From: Kushneria aurantia DSM 21353
Lineage (GTDB): Bacteria > Pseudomonadota > Gammaproteobacteria > Pseudomonadales > Halomonadaceae
Assembly (NCBI RefSeq): GCF_000382245.1
Contig: NZ_KB907874.1
Location: 1-64,000 of the forward strand
Length of the DNA: 64,000 nucleotides
Direction: 5' to 3'
In this document: positions 27,250 to 36,319 of the stretch, one piece after another
How the letters are laid out: every line of letters begins with the position of its first letter
How positions within the stretch are numbered: position 1 is the first letter of the stretch
Made by a program: the position numbers and the translations under genes
The notes under the pieces: model-generated
What the model saw: the letters and a program-made list of their open reading frames with translations, nothing else
Databases searched by the model: none
What the model was told of the DNA's origin: nothing

Positions 27250-27945
27250 GTGCAGCAACCGTTTCGAATCGCGCCCTCCATTCTATCCGCCGACTTCGCC
27301 CGGCTGGGGCAGGAGGTCGACGACGTGCTCGCCAGCGGCGCCGACATGGTCCATTTCGACGTGATGGACAACCACTACGTGCCCAACCTGAGCTTCGGCG
27401 CGCCGATCTGCGAGGCGCTGCGCCGGTATGGCGTGACCGCCGATATCGATGTGCATTTGATGGTGTCACCGGTCGATGATCTGATCCGCGCCTTCCTCGA
27501 TGCCGGTGCCACCCATATCACCTTCCACCCCGAGGCGACCCTGCACATCGACCGTTCGCTGCAGTTGATCCTCGACGGCGGCGCTACTGCGGGGCTTGCG
27601 CTCAACCCGGCGACGCCGCTGTCGACGCTCGATCATGTGCTCGACAAGCTGTCCATGCTGCTGGTGATGACGGTCAACCCGGGCTTTGGCGGTCAGTCGT
27701 TCATTCCCGCCATGTTCGACAAACTGCGCATGGCGCGGGCGATGATCGATGCCGGTGGCTTTGATATTCGCCTTGAGGTCGACGGTGGCATCAATCCGGA
27801 CAACATCGGTGAAATTTTTGACGCCGGTGCCGACACCTTTGTTTCCGGTTCGTCGATATTTTCCAAACGCAGCGACCAGGACCCCAACCGCTACGACAGC
27901 ATCATCAAGGCCTTTCGCCAGCCGCTTTTGCAGCGCAGCAGATGA
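27250..27945 (+). CDS. rpe: Ribulose-phosphate 3-epimerase
   Basis: A TIM-barrel enzyme that interconverts ribulose 5-phosphate and xylulose 5-phosphate. The 231 residues have the expected [33 protein letters not shown] (metal His/Asp), [19 protein letters not shown] and [11 protein letters not shown]. The start is GTG. It overlaps the next gene by ATGA. The rpe-gph-trpE order is a common gammaproteobacterial arrangement. Confidence 0.96.
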   Translation: MQQPFRIAPSILSADFARLGQEVDDVLASGADMVHFDVMDNHYVPNLSFGAPICEALRRYGVTADIDVHLMVSPVDDLIRAFLDAGATHITFHPEATLHIDRSLQLILDGGATAGLALNPATPLSTLDHVLDKLSMLLVMTVNPGFGGQSFIPAMFDKLRMARAMIDAGGFDIRLEVDGGINPDNIGEIFDAGADTFVSGSSIFSKRSDQDPNRYDSIIKAFRQPLLQRSR

Positions 27946-28256
27946 GTGAAGCGGCAAAGGAGGTACCGGCGCAGTGGTGGCTGTATATCGTCGAAAACCG
28001 TTTCGGTCAGCTCTACACCGGCATTACCACCGATGTGGCACGCCGTTTCGCCGAGCATCAGGCCGGGGGCGCGCGCTGCGCTCGTGCCCTGCGCGGCAAG
28101 GGGCCGCTCAGGCTGCGCTTTCAGACCGTGATAGGCGAGCATGGCTCGGCGCTGCGCGCCGAGCGGCGGGTCAAGGCGATGGGGCGTGCGCGGCGACTGG
28201 CGTTGATCGAAAAGGGTGGCGCCGGGGCGCTCGACGCTATTGCGGGTTCAGGGTGA
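27942..28256 (+). CDS. GIY-YIG nuclease family protein (YhbQ-like)
   Basis: A 104-residue single-domain protein. The core [28 protein letters not shown] is the GIY-YIG motif (here LYI...LYTGI), with the conserved Arg and the downstream Glu in [10 protein letters not shown]. It resembles UPF0213/YhbQ and SLX1-type domains; no partner domain is present. Insertion between rpe and gph with an ATGA overlap suggests co-translation with rpe. Confidence 0.85.
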   Translation: MSEAAKEVPAQWWLYIVENRFGQLYTGITTDVARRFAEHQAGGARCARALRGKGPLRLRFQTVIGEHGSALRAERRVKAMGRARRLALIEKGGAGALDAIAGSG

Positions 28257-28264
28257 GATGAGCC

Positions 28265-28372
28265 TCAGTGCAGTTTGAGCCGCGGCCGAATAAAGGTATT
28301 GATGCGATCGACCAGCACGCCACGCGCCGAGGCGCCGCCGCCGCCGACCACTACGATACGAGGCGTTGTCAT
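28265..28372 (-). pseudogene. ndh: Shrunken remnant of a type II NADH dehydrogenase
   Basis: A 35-codon stub on the strand opposite its neighbours. It begins MTTPRIVVVGGGG, the FAD-binding start of Ndh-type enzymes, and then jumps to VLVDRINTFIRPRLKLH. That second part resembles the LVDRN-x-TH-x-WKP-x-LHE segment about 20 residues further on in intact Ndh. About 20 residues between the parts and everything after are missing. The frame stays open upstream to 28450 (MTDYISSCV...), which I do not recognise. The family call rests on two short matches. Confidence 0.5.
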
Positions 28373-28479
28373 CCGTTGCGCCATCTCCGGAATAAATCGC
28401 TGCGCCGCGGCGTCATCGGGCCGGACACAGCTGCTAATATAGTCTGTCATGATCCGATACCCACAACGGAATTTCGACC

Positions 28480-29151
28480 ATGCATCCTGCCCTCGATAAC
28501 ATCCGCCTGATTGCCTACGACCTCGACGGTACCCTGATCGATTCGGCGCCCGATCTGGCGCTGGCACTTGACCACACCCTGACCGAGCGGGGTTTTGCGC
28601 CGGCAGGGGTGGCCAATACCCTGGAGTGGATCGGCAACGGCACGCACAAGCTGGTCGAAAGGGCTCTGAGCCATGCCGGCGCTTTCAAAAACGGCCCCGA
28701 CGAGGCGCTGCTCAACGCGGCGTTCGAGGCCTTCATGCGCTGCTATGCCGACAACCTGGTCGTGCATACCCATCTCTATCCCGGGGTGCGTGACTGCCTG
28801 ACGGCCATGCGCGAACGCGGTCTGCCTCAGGTGCTGATCACCAACAAGACGAGCCGTTTTATCGATCCGCTGCTGACGCATCTGGGTATTGGTGAGTTTT
28901 TCGAACTGCGCCTGGGGGGTGACACCCTCGCTACGCAAAAGCCCGACCCGGCGCCGCTTTTGCACGCGGCACAGCACTATGGTGTGGCGCCGGTGCAGGC
29001 GCTGATGGTGGGCGACTCCGGAAGCGATATCGATGCCGCTAAAAACGCCGGTTTCCGTTCTCTGGCAGTGAGTTACGGTTATAATCACGGTCAGGGTGCC
29101 GCCGCTCTGGGCCCTGATCATGTGGTTGATTCGCTGGGGGAACTCGTTTAG
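28480..29151 (+). CDS. gph: Phosphoglycolate phosphatase
   Basis: A haloacid-dehalogenase phosphatase that removes 2-phosphoglycolate, a by-product of 3'-phosphoglycolate DNA end repair. The 223 residues carry the HAD motifs: DLDGTLIDS (motif I, near 14), the TNK segment LITNKTSRF (motif II, near 118), KPDPAPLL (motif III) and GDSGSDIDAAKNAG (motif IV, near 178). The cap domain sits between motifs I and II. Confidence 0.95.
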   Translation: MHPALDNIRLIAYDLDGTLIDSAPDLALALDHTLTERGFAPAGVANTLEWIGNGTHKLVERALSHAGAFKNGPDEALLNAAFEAFMRCYADNLVVHTHLYPGVRDCLTAMRERGLPQVLITNKTSRFIDPLLTHLGIGEFFELRLGGDTLATQKPDPAPLLHAAQHYGVAPVQALMVGDSGSDIDAAKNAGFRSLAVSYGYNHGQGAAALGPDHVVDSLGELV

Positions 29152-29228
29152 GGTTTAACCTGCTTTATGCTCTGACAGTGCCCTTTATTTCGCCATCAAA
29201 GGAATCCTTCAGCTTGCGAATCGCTGCC

Positions 29229-29288
29229 ATGTTCCCGAAAGCGCTCTCTCCCGGTCTGATGCGGGATATCAAGCGCTGGCGCTGGTGA
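29229..29288 (+). CDS. trpL: Trp operon leader peptide TrpL
   Basis: A 19-residue reading frame, MFPKALSPGLMRDIKRWRW, ends with two Trp codons separated by one Arg codon, immediately before TGA. It stops 51 bases before trpE. This is the layout of an attenuation leader whose translation reports charged tRNA-Trp. The ribosome site is weak for this ATG; a TTG 15 bases upstream in frame (29214) lies about 10 bases after AAAGGA and may be the true start. Confidence 0.65.
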   Translation: MFPKALSPGLMRDIKRWRW

Positions 29289-29317
29289 TCCTGACCTCCG
29301 CACCGCCACGCCAATTC

Positions 29318-29330
29318 TCCTGCTACAGGA
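29318..29330 (+). promoter_or_regulatory. Hairpin covering the trpE ribosome binding site
   Basis: TCCTG-cta-CAGGA forms a 5-pair hairpin whose right arm includes AGGA (29327-29330), the Shine-Dalgarno of trpE nine bases before its ATG. A second copy of the left arm, ATCCTG at 29288-29293, overlaps the leader stop codon and can pair with CAGGAT (29326-29331) instead. No T-tract terminator is visible between leader and trpE. Confidence 0.4.
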
Positions 29331-29339
29331 TCGCCGAAC

Positions 29340-30830
29340 ATGATGAACGACGAGCGCTTTGCCGAGCTGGCCGCTCAGGGCTATAACCGTATTCCCGTGA
29401 CCCGCGAGGTGCTGGCGGATTTCGAAACGCCGCTTTCGACCTACCTCAAGCTGGCCGATGCGCCCTGGAGCTTTCTGCTCGAATCGGTCCAGGGGGGCGA
29501 GAAGTGGGGCCGCTACTCGATTATCGGCCTGCCGTGCCGCGAGCGCATCGAGATACGCGGTTTCACCGTGCGCCACTACGTTGACGGTTACCTCCAGGGG
29601 GCCACCCAGAGCGACGACCCACTGGCCTGGATCGAACAGTTCCGCAGCCGCTTTTGCGCCCCCCGGCTGGGTGAGTCGATGCGTTTCGACGGCGGCCTGG
29701 TGGGCTATTTCGGCTATGACACGATCCGCCTGATCGAGCCGCGCCTGCGCGGCGTCGAAAAGCCCGATCCCATCGACGTACCCGATATTCTGCTGATGGT
29801 TGCCGAAGAGGTCGTGGTGTTCGACAACCTCTCCGGTCGCCTGACGCTGGTGGTGCATGCCGACCCCGCCGAGGAGCAGGCGCTTGAGCGTGCCGGTGAG
29901 CGGCTTCAGGCACTGGAGACGCAGCTGCGCACCGCCACGATCGATAGTGCCAGCCCCGGCACCGGCCGCAACGGGGTGGCGGAGGACGACTTCTTCGCCA
30001 GCTTCTCGGAGCAGGGCTACAAGGATGCTGTCAGGCGTATTCGCGAATATGTCGCCGCCGGCGATCTGATGCAGTGCGTGCCGTCCCAGCGCATGACCAT
30101 CGGCTACAGCGCGCCGCCGCTGGATCTCTACCGCGCACTGCGCAGTCTCAATCCTTCGCCCTATATGTTCTTTCTCAACCTCGACGACCATCATGTGGTG
30201 GGCGCCTCGCCGGAGATTCTGGCGCGGCTCGAGGATGAGGAGGTCACCCTGCGGCCGATTGCCGGCACCCGCCATCGCGGTGCCAGCGAAGAGGAGGACA
30301 GCGCGCTGGAGCAGGAGCTGCTGAGCGATCCCAAGGAGATCGCCGAGCACGTCATGCTGATCGACCTGGGCCGCAACGACGTCGGCCGCATCAGCCGTAG
30401 CGGTAGCGTAACGCTTACCGACCGCATGACCATCGAGCGCTACTCCCATGTCATGCATATCGTCTCCAACGTTACCGGGCAGCTTAAACCGGGACTGGGG
30501 CCGCTCGACGTGCTGCGCGCCACCTTTCCCGCTGGTACGCTCTCCGGGGCGCCCAAGATTCGCGCGCTGGAAGTGATCGACGAGCTGGAGCCGGTCAAGC
30601 GCGGCATCTACTCCGGCGCGGTGGGCTATCTCTCCTGGCAGGGCAATATGGATATGGCCATCGCCATCCGCACCGCCGTAATCAAGGACGGCGAACTGCA
30701 CGTCCAGGCGGGTGGTGGTATCGTGGCCGACTCCGACCCCGACAGCGAATGGCAGGAGACGCTCAACAAGCGTCGCGCCATGTTCCGCGCCGTCGCCATG
30801 GCCGAACGCGGGCTGGATAATCTCGAATAG
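29340..30830 (+). CDS. trpE: Anthranilate synthase component I
   Basis: TrpE converts chorismate and ammonia or glutamine to anthranilate, the first step of tryptophan synthesis. The 496 residues include the LLES segment near the N-terminus ([15 protein letters not shown], part of the Trp feedback site) and the chorismate-binding core with [35 protein letters not shown] and [11 protein letters not shown]. Two ATGs stand in tandem at 29340 and 29343. It follows the leader peptide; trpG comes 94 bases later. Confidence 0.97.
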   Translation: MMNDERFAELAAQGYNRIPVTREVLADFETPLSTYLKLADAPWSFLLESVQGGEKWGRYSIIGLPCRERIEIRGFTVRHYVDGYLQGATQSDDPLAWIEQFRSRFCAPRLGESMRFDGGLVGYFGYDTIRLIEPRLRGVEKPDPIDVPDILLMVAEEVVVFDNLSGRLTLVVHADPAEEQALERAGERLQALETQLRTATIDSASPGTGRNGVAEDDFFASFSEQGYKDAVRRIREYVAAGDLMQCVPSQRMTIGYSAPPLDLYRALRSLNPSPYMFFLNLDDHHVVGASPEILARLEDEEVTLRPIAGTRHRGASEEEDSALEQELLSDPKEIAEHVMLIDLGRNDVGRISRSGSVTLTDRMTIERYSHVMHIVSNVTGQLKPGLGPLDVLRATFPAGTLSGAPKIRALEVIDELEPVKRGIYSGAVGYLSWQGNMDMAIAIRTAVIKDGELHVQAGGGIVADSDPDSEWQETLNKRRAMFRAVAMAERGLDNLE

Positions 30831-30924
30831 AGTCGCCGTCGTGGCGGCTTTACCGCAGGCGTGGCGTGATCGATGTCAAAACCGACGTTGCGCCCTGCCT
30901 TCCGGTCGATAAAGGAATATGATC

Positions 30925-31545
30925 ATGAAAGTCTTGATGATCGATAACTACGATAGCTTCACCTTCAATATCGTCCAGTATCTGGGCGAGCTGGGGGCCG
31001 AGGTCGATACCATCCGTAACGATACCCTCAGCCTCGAGGAGATCGAGCAGCGTGATTTCACCCATCTGGTGATCTCCCCCGGCCCCTGCAGCCCCGACGA
31101 GGCCGGTATTTCGCTGCAACTGATCCGCCACTTCGCCGGCCGGGTGCCGATCCTGGGCGTCTGCCTCGGCTTTCAGGCCATCGGCCAGGTCTGGGAAGGG
31201 CGCGTGGTGCGCGCGCCGATGGTGATGCACGGCAAGACCTCGATAATCGAACACGACGGCCGTGGCGTCTTTGCCGGGCTCGATAACCCGCTCGAAGTGA
31301 CCCGTTACCACTCGCTGATACTCGAGCGTGAAAGCCTGCCCGAATGCTTCGAAATCACCGCCACCACGGTAGCCGATGATGTCACCCCCGGGGTGGTCAT
31401 GGGCATTCGTCACCGCGAGCTGGCGGTCGAGGGAGTGCTGTTTCATCCCGAGTCGATTCTGTCGCGCCAGGGCCATGAGCTGTTGCAGAATTTCCTCGGC
31501 GAGAGCGTCACCGGCGATCAACAGCCGGTGGACGCCGAGGCCTGA
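30925..31545 (+). CDS. trpG: Anthranilate synthase component II (glutamine amidotransferase)
   Basis: The class I glutamine amidotransferase that supplies ammonia to TrpE. The 206 residues show [12 protein letters not shown], the nucleophile in [10 protein letters not shown] (Cys near residue 79) and the His-Glu pair in FHPESILS near 172. I take the ATG at 30925 ([12 protein letters not shown]) because the GGA ribosome site at 30914-30916 is too close to the ATG at 30919. It may double as PabA. Confidence 0.96.
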   Translation: MKVLMIDNYDSFTFNIVQYLGELGAEVDTIRNDTLSLEEIEQRDFTHLVISPGPCSPDEAGISLQLIRHFAGRVPILGVCLGFQAIGQVWEGRVVRAPMVMHGKTSIIEHDGRGVFAGLDNPLEVTRYHSLILERESLPECFEITATTVADDVTPGVVMGIRHRELAVEGVLFHPESILSRQGHELLQNFLGESVTGDQQPVDAEA

Positions 31546-31616
31546 TCACTCGCGGCCCGTGACGCCACCCGGGGAGGGTGGCCGCGCGCACGGGCTGACT
31601 GCGTGGAGACCACAAT

Positions 31617-32645
31617 ATGGAACTCAAGGAAGCGATCGCCCGCTTCTGTCGGCGTGAGGACCTCAGCCTCGACGAGATGCGCAGTGTGATGCACATCATC
31701 ATGGGCGGCGAGGCCGATCCCATGCAGATGAGCGGCTTTCTTATCGGCCTGGCGATGAAGGGCGAAGCGCTCGACGAGATTACCGCCGCCGTGATGGTAA
31801 TGCGCGAGCTGATGCATCCGGTCACCATCGACGCCGATCATGTGGTCGATATTGTCGGCACCGGCGGTGATGGCGCCGGGCTTTTCAATGTCTCCACGGC
31901 GGCCAGCTTTGCCGCCGCGGCGTGCGGCGCGCGGGTGGCCAAACACGGCGGGCGCGGCGTGTCGTCTTCGTCGGGCAGTGCCGATCTGCTGGCCCTTGCC
32001 GGCGTCTCGCTGGAACTCGACAGTGAGCAGATTGCGCGCTGTATCGAGGAGGTCGGGGTGGGCTTCATGTTCGCTCCCAACCACCATACGGCGATGCGCC
32101 ACGCGGTGGCGGTGCGCCGCGCGCTGGGCGTGCGCACCATGTTCAATATTCTCGGTCCGCTGACCAATCCTACCGGCGCTACCTGCCAGGTGATCGGCGC
32201 CTATAGCCCCGATCTGCTGGTGCCCATGGCGCAGGTGCTGCGTCGGTTGGGCAGCCGCCACGTGCTGGTGGTGCACGCCGACGATGGCCTCGACGAGCTG
32301 TCGATCGCCGGCCCCACCCGGGTCGCCGAGCTGCGTGACGGCGATATCAGTGAGTACAGCCTGACGCCGGAAGAGGTGGGGCTCGAGCGCCAGTCGCTGG
32401 AGAGTCTGCGCGCCGCCACCAGCCAGGAGAGCCTGGCGCTGGTGCAGTCCGCGCTGCGTGGCGAGGGGACCGCCGCCGATATGGTGGCGCTCAACGCCGG
32501 CGCGGCACTCTATGTCGCCGATGTCGCCGGCTCGATCGCCGAGGGAGTCGCCAGCGTGCGCGAGGCGCTGTCGCAGGGCCAGGGGCTGGCCAAAATGGAC
32601 GCGCTGGCCGAGTTTTCCAGCCGCCTGGGTGGCGAACGAGCATGA
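31617..32645 (+). CDS. trpD: Anthranilate phosphoribosyltransferase
   Basis: TrpD transfers phosphoribose from PRPP to anthranilate. The 342 residues have the family motifs VDIVGTGGDGAGLFNVST (near 80), KHGGRGVSSSSGSAD (near 107) and FMFAPNHHTAMRH (near 150), then NILGPLTNP. The PRPP it uses is made by Prs, encoded near the other end of the window. A 205-base spacer with an inverted repeat separates it from trpC. Confidence 0.97.
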   Translation: MELKEAIARFCRREDLSLDEMRSVMHIIMGGEADPMQMSGFLIGLAMKGEALDEITAAVMVMRELMHPVTIDADHVVDIVGTGGDGAGLFNVSTAASFAAAACGARVAKHGGRGVSSSSGSADLLALAGVSLELDSEQIARCIEEVGVGFMFAPNHHTAMRHAVAVRRALGVRTMFNILGPLTNPTGATCQVIGAYSPDLLVPMAQVLRRLGSRHVLVVHADDGLDELSIAGPTRVAELRDGDISEYSLTPEEVGLERQSLESLRAATSQESLALVQSALRGEGTAADMVALNAGAALYVADVAGSIAEGVASVREALSQGQGLAKMDALAEFSSRLGGERA

Positions 32646-32726
32646 CGAGCTGCCGGTGCCGGCTTGTCACGTCGATGGCTATTTCAAAACATCAGATGTT
32701 ACGGAGCCGAGAGCAGACTGAAGCAG

Positions 32727-32800
32727 GGGGCTCTTTCGCCAGGGGTGGCGAAAGTAGCGCCCATGGACGGGGTCACAGCGCCCTTGCGGAAGCCTGCTCA
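32727..32800. repeat. Palindromic spacer element between trpD and trpC
   Basis: A perfect 9-pair stem CTTTCGCCA-gggg-TGGCGAAAG (32733-32754), extendable outward (GGGGCT / AGC-GCCC), is followed by CCCATGGACGGGGTCACAGC. Such GGCGAAAG...CCATGGACGGGGTCACAG elements look like dispersed intergenic repeats of halophilic and pseudomonad genomes; that link is from memory. Only one copy occurs in this window. Confidence 0.5.
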
Positions 32801-32850
32801 AGGTGCAACAACGGTTCCGGAACGCTTTCTTATCAGGGAACTACACCGCA

Positions 32851-33648
32851 ATGAGCACTTTGCCCGGCATTCTGTCGCGCATCATCGCGCGTAAACATGA
32901 AGAGGTGGCCGAACGCTCCGCCGCGCTGAGCGAGACGACCCTGCGCGCCCGCGCCGAGCAGGCGCCAGCCACGCGCGGTTTCGCGGCGGCACTCAATCAG
33001 CGCATGACCGCCGGGGATGCGGCGGTCATCGCCGAGGTCAAGAAGGCCTCGCCGTCGAAGGGCGTGATCCGCGCCGACTTCGACCCAGTGGAGATCGCCC
33101 GGCGCTACGAGGCGGGCGGCGCCGCCTGCCTGTCGGTGCTCACCGATGTCGACTACTTCCAGGGCTGCGAGCGCTTTTTGATCGCCGCGCGCGGCGCCTG
33201 CCAGCTGCCGGTGCTGCGCAAGGACTTTATCATTGACCCGTGGCAGGTGTATGAGTCGCGCACCATGGGTGCCGATGCCATCCTGCTGATCGTGGCGGCA
33301 CTGGAAGATCGTCAGATGCGCGAGCTCAACGAGCTGGCCATCAGGCTGGGCATGGATGTGCTGGTCGAGGTACACAGCGCCGAGGAGCTGGAGCGCGCGC
33401 TCAGTCTCGATCTGGCGCTGGTCGGCATCAATAACCGTGACCTGCACACCTTCGATACGCGGCTGGAGACCACCTTCGAGCTGCTGGAGAGGGTACCGGA
33501 GGGCGTGCGCGTGATAACCGAATCGGGCATCGCCACCCGCGACGACGTGGCGCGCATGCGCAGCGGCGGCGTCAACGCCTTCCTGGTCGGCGAGCGTTTC
33601 ATGCGTGAGCCCGATCCGGGCGAGGCGCTGCGCCAGCTGTTCTTCTGA
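32851..33648 (+). CDS. trpC: Indole-3-glycerol-phosphate synthase
   Basis: TrpC closes the indole ring from carboxyphenylaminodeoxyribulose phosphate. It is a TIM barrel of 265 residues, without the fused TrpF domain of enterobacteria. Conserved stretches are [13 protein letters not shown] (catalytic Lys, near 60), [36 protein letters not shown] and ITESGI. The start at 32851 gives the family N-terminus [12 protein letters not shown]. It converges with ugpQ seven bases away. Confidence 0.96.
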   Translation: MSTLPGILSRIIARKHEEVAERSAALSETTLRARAEQAPATRGFAAALNQRMTAGDAAVIAEVKKASPSKGVIRADFDPVEIARRYEAGGAACLSVLTDVDYFQGCERFLIAARGACQLPVLRKDFIIDPWQVYESRTMGADAILLIVAALEDRQMRELNELAIRLGMDVLVEVHSAEELERALSLDLALVGINNRDLHTFDTRLETTFELLERVPEGVRVITESGIATRDDVARMRSGGVNAFLVGERFMREPDPGEALRQLFF

Positions 33649-33655
33649 GCCTGTG

Positions 33656-34378
33656 TCAGCTGTCCCTGAATAGCGTCGGGTCGTCGCTGATCACCCCGGT
33701 CACGCCGTGCTCCCACCAGGGTTTGAAGGCCTCCGGGTCGTTGACGGTATAGGCGTACACGGCGATATCGGCGCGGCGAATTTCGATCAGGCGCTCCTGA
33801 TCGAAACGGCGCCAGTCGGCGTGAACACTGAGCGGACGCAGCCGCCGGGCATCCTCCGCCCAGCGGCGCGGTATGCTGGTGTAGAGCAGGCCCAGCGGCA
33901 GCTCACTGTCGAGTTCGCGGGCACTCTCCAGTGCCTGGCGGTCGAAGCTCGATACCAGTAGCCCGTGGGGCGCCAGAAAATTCTTCAGCCGTGGCACCAC
34001 TGCCTGCGCCAGCGCCACCGGATCGCGCCCGCTGCCCACCTTGAGTTCCAGATTGAGCCCCATGCCGCGCTCGGCCAGAAGCGCCAGAGCGTCGTCGAGC
34101 AGCGCAATCGGCTCGCCGGCAAAGCGTGCCCCGAACCAGCTGCCGGCATCCAGCATGGCGAGTTCGTCGCGTTCCAGTTCGACCAGTCGCGCGCGGCTGT
34201 TGCTGCAGCGCTCGAGGTTGTCGTCGTGCCAGATCACCGGGGTACCGTCGCCGAGCAGCTGCACGTCCAGTTCCACCCAGTCGCAGCCGGCATCGGAGGC
34301 GGCGCGAACTGCCGCCAGGGTATTTTCCGGGGCGTGCGCCGACAGGCCGCGGTGAGCGATCAGGCGAGGTAGTGGCAT
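33656..34378 (-). CDS. ugpQ: Glycerophosphodiester phosphodiesterase UgpQ
   Basis: A cytosolic phosphodiesterase that splits glycerophosphodiesters to glycerol 3-phosphate and alcohol. The 240 residues begin with the catalytic IAHRGLSAHAPENTL (His-Arg near 8-9), then ELDVQLLGDGTPVIWHDD (metal-binding Glu/Asp and second His near 51) and NLELKVG. It lacks a signal peptide, as expected for UgpQ rather than GlpQ. It is the last gene of the ugpBAEC-ugpQ set, 39 bases after ugpC. Confidence 0.94.
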   Translation of the reverse strand: MPLPRLIAHRGLSAHAPENTLAAVRAASDAGCDWVELDVQLLGDGTPVIWHDDNLERCSNSRARLVELERDELAMLDAGSWFGARFAGEPIALLDDALALLAERGMGLNLELKVGSGRDPVALAQAVVPRLKNFLAPHGLLVSSFDRQALESARELDSELPLGLLYTSIPRRWAEDARRLRPLSVHADWRRFDQERLIEIRRADIAVYAYTVNDPEAFKPWWEHGVTGVISDDPTLFRDS

Positions 34379-34417
34379 GTCAGTGCTCCCGATTGAAGAC
34401 TGACTTCAGCCTGGCGT

Positions 34418-35452
34418 TTATGGCAGCCGCCGTCCATCACTGTCGAAAAGATGCACCGGCCCGTTGATCGCCACCCCGGTCGGCTGTTCGGCTGCGGGCA
34501 GCTCATCGCCGCTCAGGCGCACTACCAGCAGGGGATCGTGCTCGCCGAGGCGTACATGCACCAGGCTCTCCGACCCCAGCGGCTCGACCATTTCGATACG
34601 CCCCGGCAGATCGCCGCTGCCCGCCGTCACCAGCTGCAGGTGTTCGGGGCGGATGCCTGCCGTCAGGGCACCGCCCGGCGTCGAGGCGGGCAGCCAGGGC
34701 GTCTGCTCGGCATGTGCCAGGTCGATGAAGTTCATCGCCGGTGAGCCAATGAAACCGGCCACGAAACGTGTCGCCGGCTGATTGAAGAGCGTCATGGGGG
34801 TGCCGATCTGCTCGATCCGGCCGCCGTTCATTACCACCAGTCGGTCGGCCAGCGTCATCGCCTCCACCTGGTCATGGGTGACGTAGACCGAGGTCACCCC
34901 GAGGCGCTTTTGCAGCCGGCGGATCTCCTGGCGCATCTGCACCCGCAGGCTGGCATCAAGGTTGGAGAGTGGCTCATCGAATAGAAACACCTTCGGCTGG
35001 CGCACCACCGCGCGGCCCATGGCGACGCGCTGACGCTGGCCGCCGGAAAGCTGGCGCGGGCGACGTTCGAGAAGGTCGTCAATGGCCAGCAGGCGCGCGG
35101 TCTCCGTCACCCGGCGGCGTATCTCTTCTTTCGGCGTGCGGCGGTTTTTGAGGCTGTAGGCCATGTTGTCGTAAACGCTCATATGCGGATAGAGCGCGTA
35201 GTTCTGGAACACCATGGCGATATCGCGGCCGGCCGGTTCGCTATCGTTGACCCGCTGGCCGTCGATGCAAAGCTCACCGTCGCTGATCTCCTCGAGACCG
35301 GCAATCAGCCGCAAGAGTGTCGACTTGCCGCAGCCGGAGGGGCCGACCACCACGATCAGTTCGCCATCGGCGATGTCGAGATCAACGCCCCGCACGGCCT
35401 GTACATTGCCGCCATAGGTCTTGTTCAGGCGTTCGAGTGTCAGGGTGGACAT
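34418..35452 (-). CDS. ugpC: sn-Glycerol-3-phosphate ABC transporter ATP-binding protein UgpC
   Basis: The ATPase of the glycerol-3-phosphate/glycerophosphodiester importer. The 344 residues include GPSGCGKST (Walker A, near 37), VFQNYALYPHMSV, LSGGQRQR, LFDEPLSNLD and a C-terminal regulatory TOBE region. The start MSTLTLERLNKTYGG lies just after the ugpE stop. Confidence 0.95.
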   Translation of the reverse strand: MSTLTLERLNKTYGGNVQAVRGVDLDIADGELIVVVGPSGCGKSTLLRLIAGLEEISDGELCIDGQRVNDSEPAGRDIAMVFQNYALYPHMSVYDNMAYSLKNRRTPKEEIRRRVTETARLLAIDDLLERRPRQLSGGQRQRVAMGRAVVRQPKVFLFDEPLSNLDASLRVQMRQEIRRLQKRLGVTSVYVTHDQVEAMTLADRLVVMNGGRIEQIGTPMTLFNQPATRFVAGFIGSPAMNFIDLAHAEQTPWLPASTPGGALTAGIRPEHLQLVTAGSGDLPGRIEMVEPLGSESLVHVRLGEHDPLLVVRLSGDELPAAEQPTGVAINGPVHLFDSDGRRLP

Positions 35453-35454
35453 GC

Positions 35455-36300
35455 TTATTTCTCCGAATCGACCAGGCCTTTGACGAACCAGCGCTGCATG
35501 AGGACGATCACCGCCACCGGTGGCAGCAGTGCCAGCACGGTCATGGTGGTGGCCAACTGCCAGGGGGGAACACCGTCCTGGGCGATAGTCAGTCGCCTGA
35601 GGCTCATCACCAGGGTGGCGTAGTCGGCATCGCTGGCGGCCAGCAGTGGCCACAGGTACTGGTTCCAGCCGTAGATGAACATGATCACGAAAAGCGCCGC
35701 CATATTGGTCTTCGACAGCGGCAGCAGGATGTCGCGGAAAAAGCGCCAGGGGCCGGCACCATCGAGGCGCGCCGCTTCCAGAAGTTCCGGCGGCAGGGTG
35801 AGAAAGAACTGGCGGAACAGAAAGGTGGCGGTGGCACTGGCGATCAGCGGCAGAATCAGCCCGGGGTAGCTGTTGAGCAGGCCCAGATCGGCGACCACCC
35901 CGTAGGTGGGCACGATACGCACCTCTACCGGCAGCATCAGGGTGACGAAGATCAGCCAGAAGCAGAGCATGCGAAAGCGAAAGCGGAAAAAGACGATGGC
36001 ATAGGCGGCGATGATCGAGATCGTCAGTTTGCCCACCGCAATGCCCAGCGCCATGATCAGCGAATTGAGCATCAGTCGCCAGGTGGGCACCGCCACACCG
36101 CCGGCGGGCTGCGTCAGTAGCTGGATATAGTGGTCAAGCCCCTCGCTGCCGGGCAGCAGGGCCAGGCCGCCCGATAAAAGCGAGGGCAGCGTGTGGGTGG
36201 AGGCCATCAGCGCCAGCAGCACCGGCAGCATGAAGATCAGCGCGCCGATGATCAGTATGACGTGGGTAGCAACGTCCAGCCCGGGACGGCGGTAGCGCAT
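35455..36300 (-). CDS. ugpE: sn-Glycerol-3-phosphate ABC transporter permease UgpE
   Basis: The second permease of the importer: 281 residues, six membrane helices, and the EAA loop LLEAARLDGAGPWRFFRDILLP near 190. It lies 19 bases downstream of ugpA and two bases before ugpC. Confidence 0.95.
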   Translation of the reverse strand: MRYRRPGLDVATHVILIIGALIFMLPVLLALMASTHTLPSLLSGGLALLPGSEGLDHYIQLLTQPAGGVAVPTWRLMLNSLIMALGIAVGKLTISIIAAYAIVFFRFRFRMLCFWLIFVTLMLPVEVRIVPTYGVVADLGLLNSYPGLILPLIASATATFLFRQFFLTLPPELLEAARLDGAGPWRFFRDILLPLSKTNMAALFVIMFIYGWNQYLWPLLAASDADYATLVMSLRRLTIAQDGVPPWQLATTMTVLALLPPVAVIVLMQRWFVKGLVDSEK

Positions 36301-36319
36301 GGTCGTGTTCTCCCGGCTC

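Noticed and set aside
28373-28450. Upstream extension of the ndh remnant (MTDYISSCV...)
   Set aside because: It does not resemble the Ndh N-terminus, and the ATG at 28372 already fits the family start.
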